Shown in pieces: positions 34,214-43,260 of a stretch of 64,000 bases of DNA (positions are counted from its first letter, which is position 1; every line of letters starts with the position of its first letter). A model generated the notes under the pieces. The model had not been told where the DNA came from and searched no databases. It saw nothing but the letters and a program-made list of their open reading frames with translations. The translations under genes were made by a program, and so were the position numbers. The DNA comes from Sulfuricurvum sp. Lineage in GTDB: Bacteria; Campylobacterota; Campylobacteria; Campylobacterales; Sulfurimonadaceae. Location of the stretch: NCBI GenBank assembly GCA_028714915.1, contig JAQTLL010000002.1:186001-250000 (forward strand). The letters are read 5' to 3'.

Positions 34214-34742
34214 TAGAGGTACGGTAGTTTTCTTTGAAGCTTACGTATCGGCGTGCTGAGGCATAAAGTTCGGACACTTCTTCATCGGTGAGTTCACGGA
34301 CAACTTTGGCAGGGCTTCCCATGATGAGTGAGCGGGGAGGGAATACTTTATTTTTAGTAACCAATGCCCCCGCACCGACGATAGATTCTTTACCGATCAC
34401 CGCTCCATCGAGTATGGTCGCACTCATTCCGATAAGACAGGCATCTTCAATAGTACAGCCATGAAGCATGACACGATGCCCTACGGTGACATCGTTGCCG
34501 ATAATAGTGGGATGACCGTCACTCATATCATCACGTTTGTGATGGGTAACGTGAATCATGCTCAAATCTTGAATATTGCTGCGATCTCCGATTTTGATAT
34601 AGTGGACATCCCCGCGTACGACGCACCCAAACCAAATGCTCACATCCTCCCCCATCTCAACTCGACCGATAATATCGGCAGAGGGGGCAATCCAAACACG
34701 ATCGTTTAGGGTTGGAGTGTAGTTAAGGTAATTTCCGATCAT
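34206..34742 (-). CDS. Gamma-carbonic-anhydrase-like hexapeptide protein
   Basis: The 178-residue protein is a left-handed beta-helix of the gamma-carbonic anhydrase/YrdA family. The metal-site residues are seen in VRGDVHYIKIGDRSNIQD, MIHVTHHK and TVGHRVMLHGC, which provide three His ligands. Many such proteins are inactive as anhydrase or of unknown role, so hydration of CO2 is possible but not certain. It lies 14 nt downstream of ppk1. Confidence 0.88.
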   Translation of the reverse strand: MIGNYLNYTPTLNDRVWIAPSADIIGRVEMGEDVSIWFGCVVRGDVHYIKIGDRSNIQDLSMIHVTHHKRDDMSDGHPTIIGNDVTVGHRVMLHGCTIEDACLIGMSATILDGAVIGKESIVGAGALVTKNKVFPPRSLIMGSPAKVVRELTDEEVSELYASARRYVSFKENYRTSNV

Positions 34743-34756
34743 TGATGTTCCTTGGG

Positions 34757-36856
34757 TTAGCTTTCCTTAAACAAGCGCGACGAGAGTTGCTGCATGTAGT
34801 TGGGAGACTGTTTTTTGGCAGAATTATATACTTTATTGGTTGTGGTTTCAACAATTTGATGAGAGTTGATGACACTGCTGCTTTCATGAGTAATTTTGAT
34901 ATAGGTTCCATTACTTTGAAGTTCGTGAGCGAGAACATTATCAGAAATTTGTAATTGTAAAATTTGGATAAGTTTAGCGGACGCCTCTTCACCCGCGATT
35001 GGGGTCAGAAGTTCGATTCGGCGCAGCAGATTACGAGGCATCCAATCCGCACTGGAGATATAGGTTTGAGGGGTAGAGTGTTTAAAGTAAAAAATTCGGG
35101 CATGTTCGAGATATTTGCCGATAATGGAGATGACACGGATATTCTCGCTGACACCGGGAACCCCAGGACGCAAACAACACACGCCTCGGATGATGAGCTG
35201 AATTTTAACCCCTGCGATAGAGGCTTTGTAGAGTGCTTTGATGATGTCATCATCGACGAGAGCATTCATTTTGGCGATAATCACCCCTTCACTTCCCATG
35301 CGTGTTTCGTTGTGGATAAGAGAGAGAATTTTAGGTTTAATCTGCGTCGGAGCCATATAAAGCTCGTTGAGCTTCCCTTTTTTACTAAAGCCCGTAAGGA
35401 AGTGAAAGAAGCGGGTCATGTCGTTTGTAATGGCATCGTTGGAGGTCATATAGCTGATGTCGGTGTAGACGGTTGCCGTGGAGGGGTTATAGTTTCCGGT
35501 TCCGATATGAGCGTATTGTTTAAGTTTTCCTCCCACACGACGGGTGATGAGAGCAGCCTTGGCATGAACTTTAAATCCTGAAATGCCGTAGATAACATGG
35601 GCTCCGGCATTTTCAAGGGCTTTTGCCCAGATGAGGTTGTTCTCTTCATCGAAACGGGCTTTGAGCTCCACCATAACGGTCACTTGTTTGCCTGATTCAG
35701 CTGCAGCGATGAGGGATTGGACAATAACAGACTTGGAGCCTGAGCGATAGAGAGTCATACGGATGGAGACCACATCGGGATCTTTTGCAGCGACTTGAAT
35801 GAGACGGACAACGGGTTCAAAACTCTCTACCGGATGAAAGATAACCAAATCTTGTTTATCCAAAATAGAGTATAGATTTTCGTCTGAATTGAGAGGCGGG
35901 AGATTGCGCGGTTTAAAACTTGGGCTGGTGAGATGGGCAAAATCTTTATTTCCCACCACTTGCCAAAGTGCTCCAAGATTTAGGTAGGTTTGAAAACGGT
36001 AGATGTCGTCTTTAAAAACATTGGCATGACGGTTAAAGAAGTTTAAGAGGTCATCATCGGCATGATTGCTCAGCTCCAGCCGAACCAATTCCCCTTTTTT
36101 ACGAAGCTTGAGCCCCTCTTCGAGCATCTCCATGAAATCATCAGCTTCCTCTTCTTCGATGGCGATGTCGGCATTACGGGTAACACGAAATGCAGAGAAT
36201 TTGATGAGCTCATACCCTGGAAACAGATCATCGATATGCTCAGCAACAATGCTTCCAATAGGGATATAAATACGGTTGTCTATATCAACAAAACGTGGAA
36301 GTACTCTGGGAACACGAATAATCCCATAGCGTTCAATATTTTCATTATCTTTGTCTCGAAGTTTGACGATCAGTCCAAAACTAAGGTTGTTGAGATGGGG
36401 GAAAGGGTGAGTAGCATCGACGGCAATAGGGACAATAACCGGATAAATGTTTTCAAAAAAGTAACGATCAAGAATCTGTCTTTGAGGTACTGTAACTTCT
36501 TTATAGGATTTAAAAAAAATCCCCTCTTTTTCCAATGAGTTCATAATCCCGAGCAAACACCCTTCAACCGCTTGTTGCTCAGTATGGAGATAAGTACGGA
36601 TCTCACGTAGCTGATGAAGAGGAGTAAAGCGATCTGCGCCGGAGACGTTGACCCCTGCGCTAAAGAGCTTTTTCAAGCCTGCAACACGAATCATGTAAAA
36701 TTCATCGAGATTGGTTCCATAAATTGCAAGAAATTTTAATCGTTCAAGTAAAGGTAATGATTCGTCTTGTGCTTGCCCTAAAACACGGGTATTAAACTGA
36801 AGCCATGAGAGCTCACGGTTGATATAAAGGGCTGGATCTTTTAAATTACTATGCAT
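34757..36856 (-). CDS. ppk1: Polyphosphate kinase 1
   Basis: The enzyme reversibly forms polyphosphate from ATP at the membrane face. The 699-residue protein starts YINRELSWLQFNTRVL as in all PPK1. It has ATP contacts in SIRMTLYRSGSKSVIV, the phosphohistidine in GFKVHAKAALITRR, and HIGTGNYNPSTATVYTD. The full four-domain length is present. It appears to be the first gene of the minus-strand operon that runs to mtgA. Polyphosphate aids motility and stress survival in Campylobacter. Confidence 0.97.
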   Translation of the reverse strand: MHSNLKDPALYINRELSWLQFNTRVLGQAQDESLPLLERLKFLAIYGTNLDEFYMIRVAGLKKLFSAGVNVSGADRFTPLHQLREIRTYLHTEQQAVEGCLLGIMNSLEKEGIFFKSYKEVTVPQRQILDRYFFENIYPVIVPIAVDATHPFPHLNNLSFGLIVKLRDKDNENIERYGIIRVPRVLPRFVDIDNRIYIPIGSIVAEHIDDLFPGYELIKFSAFRVTRNADIAIEEEEADDFMEMLEEGLKLRKKGELVRLELSNHADDDLLNFFNRHANVFKDDIYRFQTYLNLGALWQVVGNKDFAHLTSPSFKPRNLPPLNSDENLYSILDKQDLVIFHPVESFEPVVRLIQVAAKDPDVVSIRMTLYRSGSKSVIVQSLIAAAESGKQVTVMVELKARFDEENNLIWAKALENAGAHVIYGISGFKVHAKAALITRRVGGKLKQYAHIGTGNYNPSTATVYTDISYMTSNDAITNDMTRFFHFLTGFSKKGKLNELYMAPTQIKPKILSLIHNETRMGSEGVIIAKMNALVDDDIIKALYKASIAGVKIQLIIRGVCCLRPGVPGVSENIRVISIIGKYLEHARIFYFKHSTPQTYISSADWMPRNLLRRIELLTPIAGEEASAKLIQILQLQISDNVLAHELQSNGTYIKITHESSSVINSHQIVETTTNKVYNSAKKQSPNYMQQLSSRLFKES

Positions 36857-36886
36857 GATGCGTACCTATTATTATGTTGTTGCGAT

Positions 36887-36899
36887 TATAGTATACTTT
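36887..36899. promoter_or_regulatory. Back-to-back -10 elements for ppk1 and the TPR gene
   Basis: TATAAT on the minus strand (36892-36887) lies 31 nt upstream of the ppk1 start. TATACT on the plus strand (36894-36899) lies 20 nt upstream of the TPR start. The two boxes are adjacent, so the polymerases would compete for the same 40 bp. Confidence 0.55.
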
Positions 36900-36918
36900 G
36901 ATTACAAAAAGGAGTTCT

Positions 36919-37515
36919 ATGAGTATATTTGCCATTATTATGTTGGGAGCAACAGGATTTTTTGCTTATCAAATTTATCGCCATGTTCAAATATTGGAAG
37001 ATCCTATAGAGAAATATGAAGAGCCAGCCCCGGTTTCTACTAAATCTATTTTAATAAATAATTCAACTGCGTTGGTCGATGAAGCAGACGAAGCCTACAG
37101 TGAGGGAGATTTAGAGAGGGCATTGGATAAACTAAACCGTGCTAACACTCTTTCTCCCAATAACACCGAAATTCTTAATAAGCTTGCCTTTATTCATGGA
37201 AAAATGGGAGATACGCAAGAAGCCATTGCCTTATACCTCCGTTCGATTGAACTGGATGGTACGGATGATTTAACCCACAACGCCATTGCCTCGATGTATA
37301 AAGAACAAGGTTCGCTGCTTCTTGCACAAGAGCATTATGAAAAAGCATTAGAGATTGATGAACACTATGCCATTACGTACTACAACTACGGAAATCTTTT
37401 GAATGAAATGGGAGAGGGCGATAAGGCAGCGAAGATGTACACTCACGCACTGACTTTGAAAGAAGATTTTCCTGAAGCACGCAAAGCGCTGGAACAATTA
37501 AAGGAAGCCAAGTGA
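36919..37515 (+). CDS. Membrane-anchored TPR protein
   Basis: The 198-residue protein has one N-terminal membrane helix (MSIFAIIMLGATGFFAYQIY) and at least three tetratricopeptide repeats from about residue 55 (for example AEEAYSEGDLERAL-like DEAYSEGDLERALDKLNRAN, and AQEHYEKALEIDEHYAITY). It likely scaffolds other proteins at the inner membrane. The partner is unknown. The ATG at 36919 has AAGGAG 6 nt upstream and is preferred over a TTG 21 nt earlier. The next gene overlaps its stop (GTGA). Confidence 0.8.
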   Translation: MSIFAIIMLGATGFFAYQIYRHVQILEDPIEKYEEPAPVSTKSILINNSTALVDEADEAYSEGDLERALDKLNRANTLSPNNTEILNKLAFIHGKMGDTQEAIALYLRSIELDGTDDLTHNAIASMYKEQGSLLLAQEHYEKALEIDEHYAITYYNYGNLLNEMGEGDKAAKMYTHALTLKEDFPEARKALEQLKEAK

Positions 37516-38252
37516 ATCAGAATCAAGCCCGCTTGGCGGTACTGATTGATGCGGACAATTCGCAACCCTCCATTATTGCAGGATTATTGGATGAAATCGC
37601 CGGACATGGAGTAGCGAGTGTTAAGCGGATTTACGGGGATTGGACAGACGTAAAGCTCAAGGGATGGAAAAATGTATTGCTTGAACACGGACTTCATCCG
37701 ATGCAGCAATTCGCTTACACGACAGGGAAAAATGCAACTGACAGTGCTATGATTATTGACGCAATGGATTTGCTGTATACGAAAAACTTTGATGGTTTTT
37801 GTATTGTTTCCAGTGACAGCGATTTTACCCGACTTGCCAGCCGTATTCGGGAATCAGGGATTAAGGTGTACGGCTTTGGAGAGCAAAAAACACCCAAATC
37901 GTTTATCGGTGCATGCGACAAATTTATCTATACCGAAAATCTTCGCCGCTCTATTACGACGCCTACGATTGCCCCTTCGACTGTTAAACATGATACAAAA
38001 GCTCTATTGGAATTGGTACGCAATGCCGTCGAAGACACGACGAACGAAGCCGGGTGGTCGTATATGGGGGCTATCGGTCAAAATTTGATCAACAAATCCC
38101 CCGAATTTGACCCGCGCAGTTTTGGGTACAAAAAATTGGTCGATTTGATTGAAGGGTTGGGAGAATTTGAGTTCAAATATTCTGATCCTCTCTCAGGTTC
38201 TCAATCGATTCACGTGAGAGTGAAGCGTAAAAAAAGGAGTTATGAAAAATGA
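37512..38252 (+). CDS. NYN-domain nuclease-like protein with C-terminal LOTUS/OST-HTH domain
   Basis: The 246-residue cytosolic protein has an N-terminal NYN (PIN-like, LabA/DUF88) domain with the acidic residues in VLIDADNSQPS, DSAMIIDAMDLLYT and VSSDSDFTRLASRIRE, the pattern of a metal-dependent RNase. The C-terminal part from about 165 (LLELVRNAVEDTTNEAGWSY, DPRSFGYKKLVDLIEGLG) fits a LOTUS/OST-HTH RNA-binding domain. A role in RNA decay or processing is inferred from the domains. It is coupled to the TPR gene upstream and to the Nif3-like gene downstream. Confidence 0.82.
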   Translation: MNQNQARLAVLIDADNSQPSIIAGLLDEIAGHGVASVKRIYGDWTDVKLKGWKNVLLEHGLHPMQQFAYTTGKNATDSAMIIDAMDLLYTKNFDGFCIVSSDSDFTRLASRIRESGIKVYGFGEQKTPKSFIGACDKFIYTENLRRSITTPTIAPSTVKHDTKALLELVRNAVEDTTNEAGWSYMGAIGQNLINKSPEFDPRSFGYKKLVDLIEGLGEFEFKYSDPLSGSQSIHVRVKRKKRSYEK

Positions 38253-38971
38253 CCGTTCGAGATATTTACACCTTTTTAGATGAACTTTCCCCTTTTGCAC
38301 TTCAAGAGAGCTGGGATAATTCGGGACTCTTAGTCGGTAATTTTGACCAAGATATCTCTACTATAGTTCTTTCGATTGATATGGACGAAGCGTTGATTGA
38401 CTCCATTCCTGATAATGCGTTACTCATTACTCACCACCCCATTATCTTTGGAGGGCTCAAGCAGTTACAATTTAACCAATACCCTGCCAAACTTCTTGCC
38501 CCGATGATTCGTAAGAATATTTCCAATATCGCCATGCACACAAATTTTGATCATACCCATCTCAATGAGTACGTTGCAACAAAAGTATTAGGGTATGAGA
38601 TACTTGCCAAAGAGGGATTTGTTGCCTATTTTGGCGTGAATGAACCGTTCGACCTTTTTGCCGCTAAAATCAAAAAAGTGATGGGGCTTGAGCATATCCG
38701 AAGCGTACAGTGTCACGAGCATATCCGTTCGTGTGCTTTGGTAACCGGTTCCGGTGCATCACTAATGCGAAATATCCAAGCAGATTGTTTTTTAACCGGA
38801 GACATCAAATACCACGATGCGATGGAAGCAAAAGCCATTGGATTGTCGATGATGGACATCGGTCATTATGAAAGTGAGTGCTATTTTGGAGAGATATTGG
38901 CAACACACTTGGAAAAATTAGGTTTGAGTGTTATAATTTCACCATCAAAAAACCCATTCTCTTATCATTGA
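38249..38971 (+). CDS. Nif3-like dinuclear metal-centre protein (GTP cyclohydrolase I type 2 family)
   Basis: The 240-residue protein has the NIF3 signature: SPFALQESWDNSGLLVG at the start, LLITHHPIIFGGLK, MHTNFDHTHLNEYVA and TGDIKYHDAMEA with MDIGHYESE at the end. The conserved His, Asp and Glu residues bind two metals. The family role is unsettled, although it is often named GTP cyclohydrolase type 2. The next gene, a zinc-ribbon coiled-coil protein, is the partner seen beside Nif3 throughout the phylum. Confidence 0.9.
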   Translation: MTVRDIYTFLDELSPFALQESWDNSGLLVGNFDQDISTIVLSIDMDEALIDSIPDNALLITHHPIIFGGLKQLQFNQYPAKLLAPMIRKNISNIAMHTNFDHTHLNEYVATKVLGYEILAKEGFVAYFGVNEPFDLFAAKIKKVMGLEHIRSVQCHEHIRSCALVTGSGASLMRNIQADCFLTGDIKYHDAMEAKAIGLSMMDIGHYESECYFGEILATHLEKLGLSVIISPSKNPFSYH

Positions 38972-38998
38972 GATGAAGCACCCCCAAAAAGGCACATT

Positions 38999-39724
38999 AT
39001 GAACAAACATTTAGAGCAGCTAATCGACTTGTCGTTGATTGACAAAGAGATCGATGCGTTCGAGCCGCAAATTGACGAAGCAAACCTTCAGTATGACGCT
39101 CTTTTAGCCACAAAAACAGCTTTAGTAAGTGAGATTTCAACCCTCTCTGGTGAGATCAAAGATGAGCAAGTTAAGAAGCAAAAAAATGAGCTTCACCTTG
39201 CAGAACTTTCTGCAAAATTAGAAGATAACAGCAAAAAAAGTGCTGAAATCAAAACTGAACGTGAGATGAAATCACTTCAGCTTGAAGAAGAAATTGCAAA
39301 AGAGCAAGTTAATTTCGCTAATGAAGAGATTGGACGTTTGGAAAAACTTATCGATCACAAAAAAGCAAAAATTGAAGAACTTGAGACAAAAGCATCCGAA
39401 GTAGAAGGAAAACTTTCAGGGGTAAAAGCCGATGTTGATGTAAAATTGGCACGAATTGATGAAGAACGCAAAGTAATATTCGCCAAAAAAGAGATTCTTG
39501 TGGGCGCAATGAATCAAAAAGGGCTCTCTTTCTATCAAAAAATTCGTCGTTGGGCTAAAAATACGACAGCTGTACCAGTTCGTAATCAAGCGTGTATGGG
39601 ATGCTATATGGCATTGAGTGACAAAGTGTATTCAGAAGTCATCAAAGGTGAAGAGATTACAATGTGCCCTCATTGCGGACGTCTTTTGTATCTTGAGCCT
39701 GTCACTGAAGAGATGGGTGCGTAA
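38999..39724 (+). CDS. Coiled-coil protein with C-terminal zinc ribbon (CT398/CdsZ-like)
   Basis: The 241-residue protein is a long antiparallel coiled coil (about 10-175), rich in Glu, Lys and Ala. It ends in a zinc ribbon with four Cys in CMGCYMAL and CPHCGRLLYL. Members of this family have been linked to assembly or export of large complexes and to RpoN in Chlamydia, but in this phylum the role is unknown. The constant neighbour Nif3 suggests a joint function. Confidence 0.85.
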   Translation: MNKHLEQLIDLSLIDKEIDAFEPQIDEANLQYDALLATKTALVSEISTLSGEIKDEQVKKQKNELHLAELSAKLEDNSKKSAEIKTEREMKSLQLEEEIAKEQVNFANEEIGRLEKLIDHKKAKIEELETKASEVEGKLSGVKADVDVKLARIDEERKVIFAKKEILVGAMNQKGLSFYQKIRRWAKNTTAVPVRNQACMGCYMALSDKVYSEVIKGEEITMCPHCGRLLYLEPVTEEMGA

Positions 39725-39732
39725 ATTTTTTC

Positions 39733-40893
39733 GTGAAGGTGTTTGACCTTTTTTACACCTTCCTAGCCACCGTTCTTTTTATGGTGGCTCTTCCCTTTAT
39801 AATTTTTCTATCTTTTAAAAAAAAATACCAATCCTCCATTCCTTCTCGTTTTTTTCTCTATAACAATCGCCCCTTCAAAGATCATGATATTTGGTTTCAT
39901 GTCTGCTCTTTAGGAGAAGCCAAAGCAATCGCCCCGATATTAGAGCGCCTAAAAGGGCTTAAAATCGCCATCAGCGTTATTACCCATACAGGATATGAGG
40001 CAGCATCCAAATACACCGCAGAGGTACGTTATCTCCCTTTTGAGCCATGGTTATGGTTTTGGATTCGTCGCCCCAAGACAGTCGTAGTCTTAGAAGCTGA
40101 GTTTTGGTATCTTTTATTTAGCATTGCTGCTCTTCGAGGTGCACGGGTGATCGCACTTAATGCACGTATCAGTGATCGAAGTTTTCCGAAATATTATAAG
40201 ATGAAGTGGTTCTATACGAGACTCTTTGAGAAGTGCGATCTTATTTTATGCCAAAGCAGTGAGGATAGGGGACGTTTTATTGCCCTTGGTGCACACAACG
40301 TTGAAGTGGTCGGAAACATCAAGTTGGCGCAAAAGATTGAAGCGACCAAAGCGTATCTCAAACCCGATGGATTACTTATTGTTGCGGGAAGTACCCATGA
40401 GGGAGAAGAAGAGGGGATACTTCGAGGATTTATGGAATATCGTGCCCTTAATCCTTACGCAAAACTCCTCATTGTCCCTCGTCATCCTGAACGCTTTACC
40501 AAAGTAGCGGACCTCATTGGTCGCACTGCCCCAAACTATAGTTTTTCACGTTGGAGCCAGACCCAAACAATTGGAGATGATATTACCCTCATCGATACCA
40601 TGGGAGAACTCAATAACCTCTACGCCATCAGTGATATAGCAATTTTGGGAGGAGCATTTGCTCCCATCGGAGGACACAATCCTCTTGAACCTGCCCGTTT
40701 TGGATGTAAGATTATTACGGGAGAGCATTTCTTTTTACAGCGAGAACTTTTTAAGTACGTTTCTCATGTTCAGTTTGTGGGATTAGACGGTGTTGCGGAA
40801 GCATTGAAATATGCTGAAATGTTGCCTCCGTCGCAGATTAACGGCAATGTTGATTTAGAAAGAGTGATTGGGTATTTGAAAGAGAGATTTTGA
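39733..40893 (+). CDS. waaA: 3-deoxy-D-manno-octulosonic acid (Kdo) transferase
   Basis: This inner-membrane enzyme adds Kdo to lipid IV-A. The 386-residue protein has an N-terminal membrane segment (about 5-27), the GT30 acceptor-side motif WFHVCSLGEAKAIAPI with the catalytic Glu, and the nucleotide-sugar domain with VAGSTHEGEEEGIL and GGAFAPIGGHNPLEPA. The start is GTG 8 nt after the zinc-ribbon gene stop. A hairpin terminator follows the gene and separates it from the convergent malic enzyme. Confidence 0.93.
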   Translation: MKVFDLFYTFLATVLFMVALPFIIFLSFKKKYQSSIPSRFFLYNNRPFKDHDIWFHVCSLGEAKAIAPILERLKGLKIAISVITHTGYEAASKYTAEVRYLPFEPWLWFWIRRPKTVVVLEAEFWYLLFSIAALRGARVIALNARISDRSFPKYYKMKWFYTRLFEKCDLILCQSSEDRGRFIALGAHNVEVVGNIKLAQKIEATKAYLKPDGLLIVAGSTHEGEEEGILRGFMEYRALNPYAKLLIVPRHPERFTKVADLIGRTAPNYSFSRWSQTQTIGDDITLIDTMGELNNLYAISDIAILGGAFAPIGGHNPLEPARFGCKIITGEHFFLQRELFKYVSHVQFVGLDGVAEALKYAEMLPPSQINGNVDLERVIGYLKERF

Positions 40894-40908
40894 TTATAGC
40901 GGGATGTT

Positions 40909-40926
40909 TTCTACCCGAAGGTAGAA
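40909..40926. terminator. Bidirectional hairpin terminator between waaA and maeB
   Basis: TTCTACC and GGTAGAA form a perfect 7-bp stem with a CGAA tetraloop. Short runs of T lie on both sides. The position in a 36-bp gap between convergent genes supports termination in both directions. Confidence 0.65.
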
Positions 40927-40929
40927 CTA

Positions 40930-42213
40930 TTATTTGGCTTGGTTTGCCATTCTTGTGAGTTTTTCTTTGTAGGCAGCCATATCAAAGTTTTTTACTCTGG
41001 CAACGCCGTCGGCGATTGCTGCTTCAGCTACCGCATACGATACCCATTCCATTAGTCGTTTGTCGAAAGGAGAAGGGATAATATACTCTTTTCCATAGAC
41101 CATATCGGTTCTACTGTGTGCTTTTGCAACATAATCAGGTACTGGCTCTTTCGCAAGTGCGGCCAAAGCTTTTGAAGCTGCCATTTTCATGTTTTCAGTG
41201 ATTTTAGTCGCTCTGACATCAAGTGCACCACGGAAGATAAACGGGAAGCCCAAAACATTGTTGACTTGGTTTGCAAAGTCACTTCTGCCGGTACCGATAA
41301 TAAGATCATCTCTCACTGATTTTGCAAGATCAGGCATGATTTCAGGTGTCGGGTTTGCACACGCAAAGATGATCGGATTACTTGCCATGGAAGCAACCAT
41401 ATCTTTGCTGATTTGTTCAGGACCTGAAAGACCAAGGATCATATCAGCATTTTGTGCCGCATCTTCAGGAGTTCTGTCTTCCGTATCGATTGCATAGGCT
41501 TTTTTCTGTTCGTTAAGGTCTGTTCTTCCGGTATGGATAACACCTTTAGAATCAAGCATCGTGATATTTTTAACACCAAGTTGTTTGTACATATTGGCAC
41601 ACGCGATTCCGCTTGCACCTGCTCCAATAACAACTACTTTAAGATCTTCGGCTTTTTTACCGCTCATCTCAAGAACATTGATCAACCCGGCAGTTGTGAT
41701 GACCGCAGTTCCGTGTTGGTCATCATGGAAAACAGGAACATTACAAATCTCTTTTAATCGCTCTTCGATTTCAAAACATCTTGGAGCACTGATGTCTTCC
41801 AAATTGATCCCACCAAAGGTATCAGCGATTGCTGCAACTGTTCTAATGATCTCCTCGGTATCTTTGGTATTAAGTTCAATATCAATGGCATCAACGTGAG
41901 CAAATGATTTGAACAATACGCATTTGCCTTCCATGACAGGTTTTCCTGCCAAATGCCCAATATCTCCAAGACCAAGAACCGCCGTTCCATCGGAGATAAC
42001 AGCTACTAGGTTTCCTTTGTTGGTATAATCGTACGCAGTACTTATGTCTTTTTCGATTTCAAGACAAGGATAGGCAACGCCTGGGCTATACGCCATGGAT
42101 AACTCATCTACTGTATCACAAGGTTTTGTGATAAGCGTTCCTGTCTTTCCGTTTGTGTCGAATTCATTCTTGGCTTTATGATATTCTAGTGATTCTTGCT
42201 CAAAAGTTGACAT
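40930..42213 (-). CDS. maeB: NAD(P)-dependent malic enzyme
   Basis: The enzyme oxidatively decarboxylates malate to pyruvate. The 427-residue protein is the short bacterial type without a phosphotransacetylase domain. Visible motifs are [42 protein letters not shown] with the metal-binding Asp, and the dinucleotide site [14 protein letters not shown]. It is transcribed alone from its own promoter. In autotrophic members of the phylum it may run either way to balance the reductive TCA cycle, which is an inference. Confidence 0.93.
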   Translation of the reverse strand: MSTFEQESLEYHKAKNEFDTNGKTGTLITKPCDTVDELSMAYSPGVAYPCLEIEKDISTAYDYTNKGNLVAVISDGTAVLGLGDIGHLAGKPVMEGKCVLFKSFAHVDAIDIELNTKDTEEIIRTVAAIADTFGGINLEDISAPRCFEIEERLKEICNVPVFHDDQHGTAVITTAGLINVLEMSGKKAEDLKVVVIGAGASGIACANMYKQLGVKNITMLDSKGVIHTGRTDLNEQKKAYAIDTEDRTPEDAAQNADMILGLSGPEQISKDMVASMASNPIIFACANPTPEIMPDLAKSVRDDLIIGTGRSDFANQVNNVLGFPFIFRGALDVRATKITENMKMAASKALAALAKEPVPDYVAKAHSRTDMVYGKEYIIPSPFDKRLMEWVSYAVAEAAIADGVARVKNFDMAAYKEKLTRMANQAK

Positions 42214-42240
42214 GTATTTTCCCTCTTTAAGTTTGAAACG

Positions 42241-42246
42241 ATTATA
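42241..42246 (-). promoter_or_regulatory. -10 element TATAAT for maeB
   Basis: Read on the minus strand, TATAAT at 42246-42241 lies 27 nt upstream of the maeB ATG. The rest of the 232-bp gap to the pseudouridine synthase (42247-42445) is AT-rich, carries three AGTAAC copies near 42287-42322, and shows no gene. Confidence 0.55.
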
Positions 42247-42445
42247 TCTTTTATTTTGACACTATTAGCCTTTTGTGATACATATAGTAACATATAGAGA
42301 GGCATAGAGTTTCATTTAGTAACACAGCTTGATTTCAAAGCCAATTGCATGTGAGCCATTTCCGATAACTTACCTGCATTGAAGCACACTCATGTTAAAA
42401 TAATCAACATATACGGATTGAAAAGTACAACCTGAGGATAATATT

Positions 42446-43183
42446 ATGGAAAAACCAAAAGCATATAAACTGTTAGCAGCACAAGAAGAAATCAGCAATT
42501 CTGAGGCCAAATCACTGATCGATCGCGGTTTGGTCTATGTGGGTAATTCCAAGGTATTGATTGCACGGGGTGAAATCAGTGCTAAAACACATTTTATCGT
42601 TCAAAAGGTAGAAAAAGCGCATCCTATTTATGAAGATGACAACCTGATTGTCATTGACAAGCCTGCCTTTGTAAACTCCGATGAGATTGAGCGACAATTT
42701 AAAGGTTCTCAGCTTCTTCATAGACTTGACCGTGAAACAAGCGGTGTGTTGATGTTGGTAAAAAATGAAGAATATCGCCTTAAAGCCATTGGTGAGTTTA
42801 AAAAAGACAATGTTTATAAAGAGTATGTCGCGTGGGTAGATGGAATCATAAGTGAGCCATTTGTTATCGACCAGCCTCTTATCACTGAGAAAAAAGGGAA
42901 CAAGGCGTATACGAAAGTAGCCAAAAATGGTAAGCCAGCCATTACGGAAGTAACCCCGCTGGAAGTATCCGGGAAAAAGACGAAAGTTCAGCTGATTATT
43001 CATCACGGACGAACGCACCAAATTCGTGCACACATGAAATACGCTCTTCATCCAATAGTAGGTGATGAGAGCTACGGCGGACGACAGGCGAAACGTGTTA
43101 TGTTGCATGCGAAGAAAGTAACTATTTTAGGATTGACATTTATAGCGTCAGAGCCGAAAATATTTGGACATTTTGGCAGTTAA
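42446..43183 (+). CDS. RluA-family pseudouridine synthase
   Basis: The 245-residue protein isomerises uridine in rRNA or tRNA. It has a short S4-like N-terminal part (about 10-65) and the catalytic motif HRLDRETSGVLML with the active Asp. The family regions VIDKPAFVN and HHGRTHQIRAHM follow. It is smaller than RluC or RluD and its target base is not known. The ATG has GAGGA upstream. It is not clearly linked to neighbours, because ffh has its own promoter. Confidence 0.88.
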   Translation: MEKPKAYKLLAAQEEISNSEAKSLIDRGLVYVGNSKVLIARGEISAKTHFIVQKVEKAHPIYEDDNLIVIDKPAFVNSDEIERQFKGSQLLHRLDRETSGVLMLVKNEEYRLKAIGEFKKDNVYKEYVAWVDGIISEPFVIDQPLITEKKGNKAYTKVAKNGKPAITEVTPLEVSGKKTKVQLIIHHGRTHQIRAHMKYALHPIVGDESYGGRQAKRVMLHAKKVTILGLTFIASEPKIFGHFGS

Positions 43184-43210
43184 AAAAGCGTAATTAAAGT
43201 AAAAATTAAG

Positions 43211-43216
43211 TATAAT
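43211..43216 (+). promoter_or_regulatory. -10 element TATAAT for ffh
   Basis: TATAAT in TTAAGTATAATCC, 45 nt before the GTG start of ffh, is preceded by A-rich DNA as in other promoters of this phylum. A strong AGGAG at 43251-43255 then precedes the start. Confidence 0.6.
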
Positions 43217-43260
43217 CCGAAACTTTTTATACCCTATAACCGTACTATTTAGGAGTTCAA

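Noticed and set aside
34964-36538. Plus-strand frames of 150-205 codons inside ppk1
   Set aside because: They are antisense to an intact PPK1 with its catalytic His and give no plausible protein.
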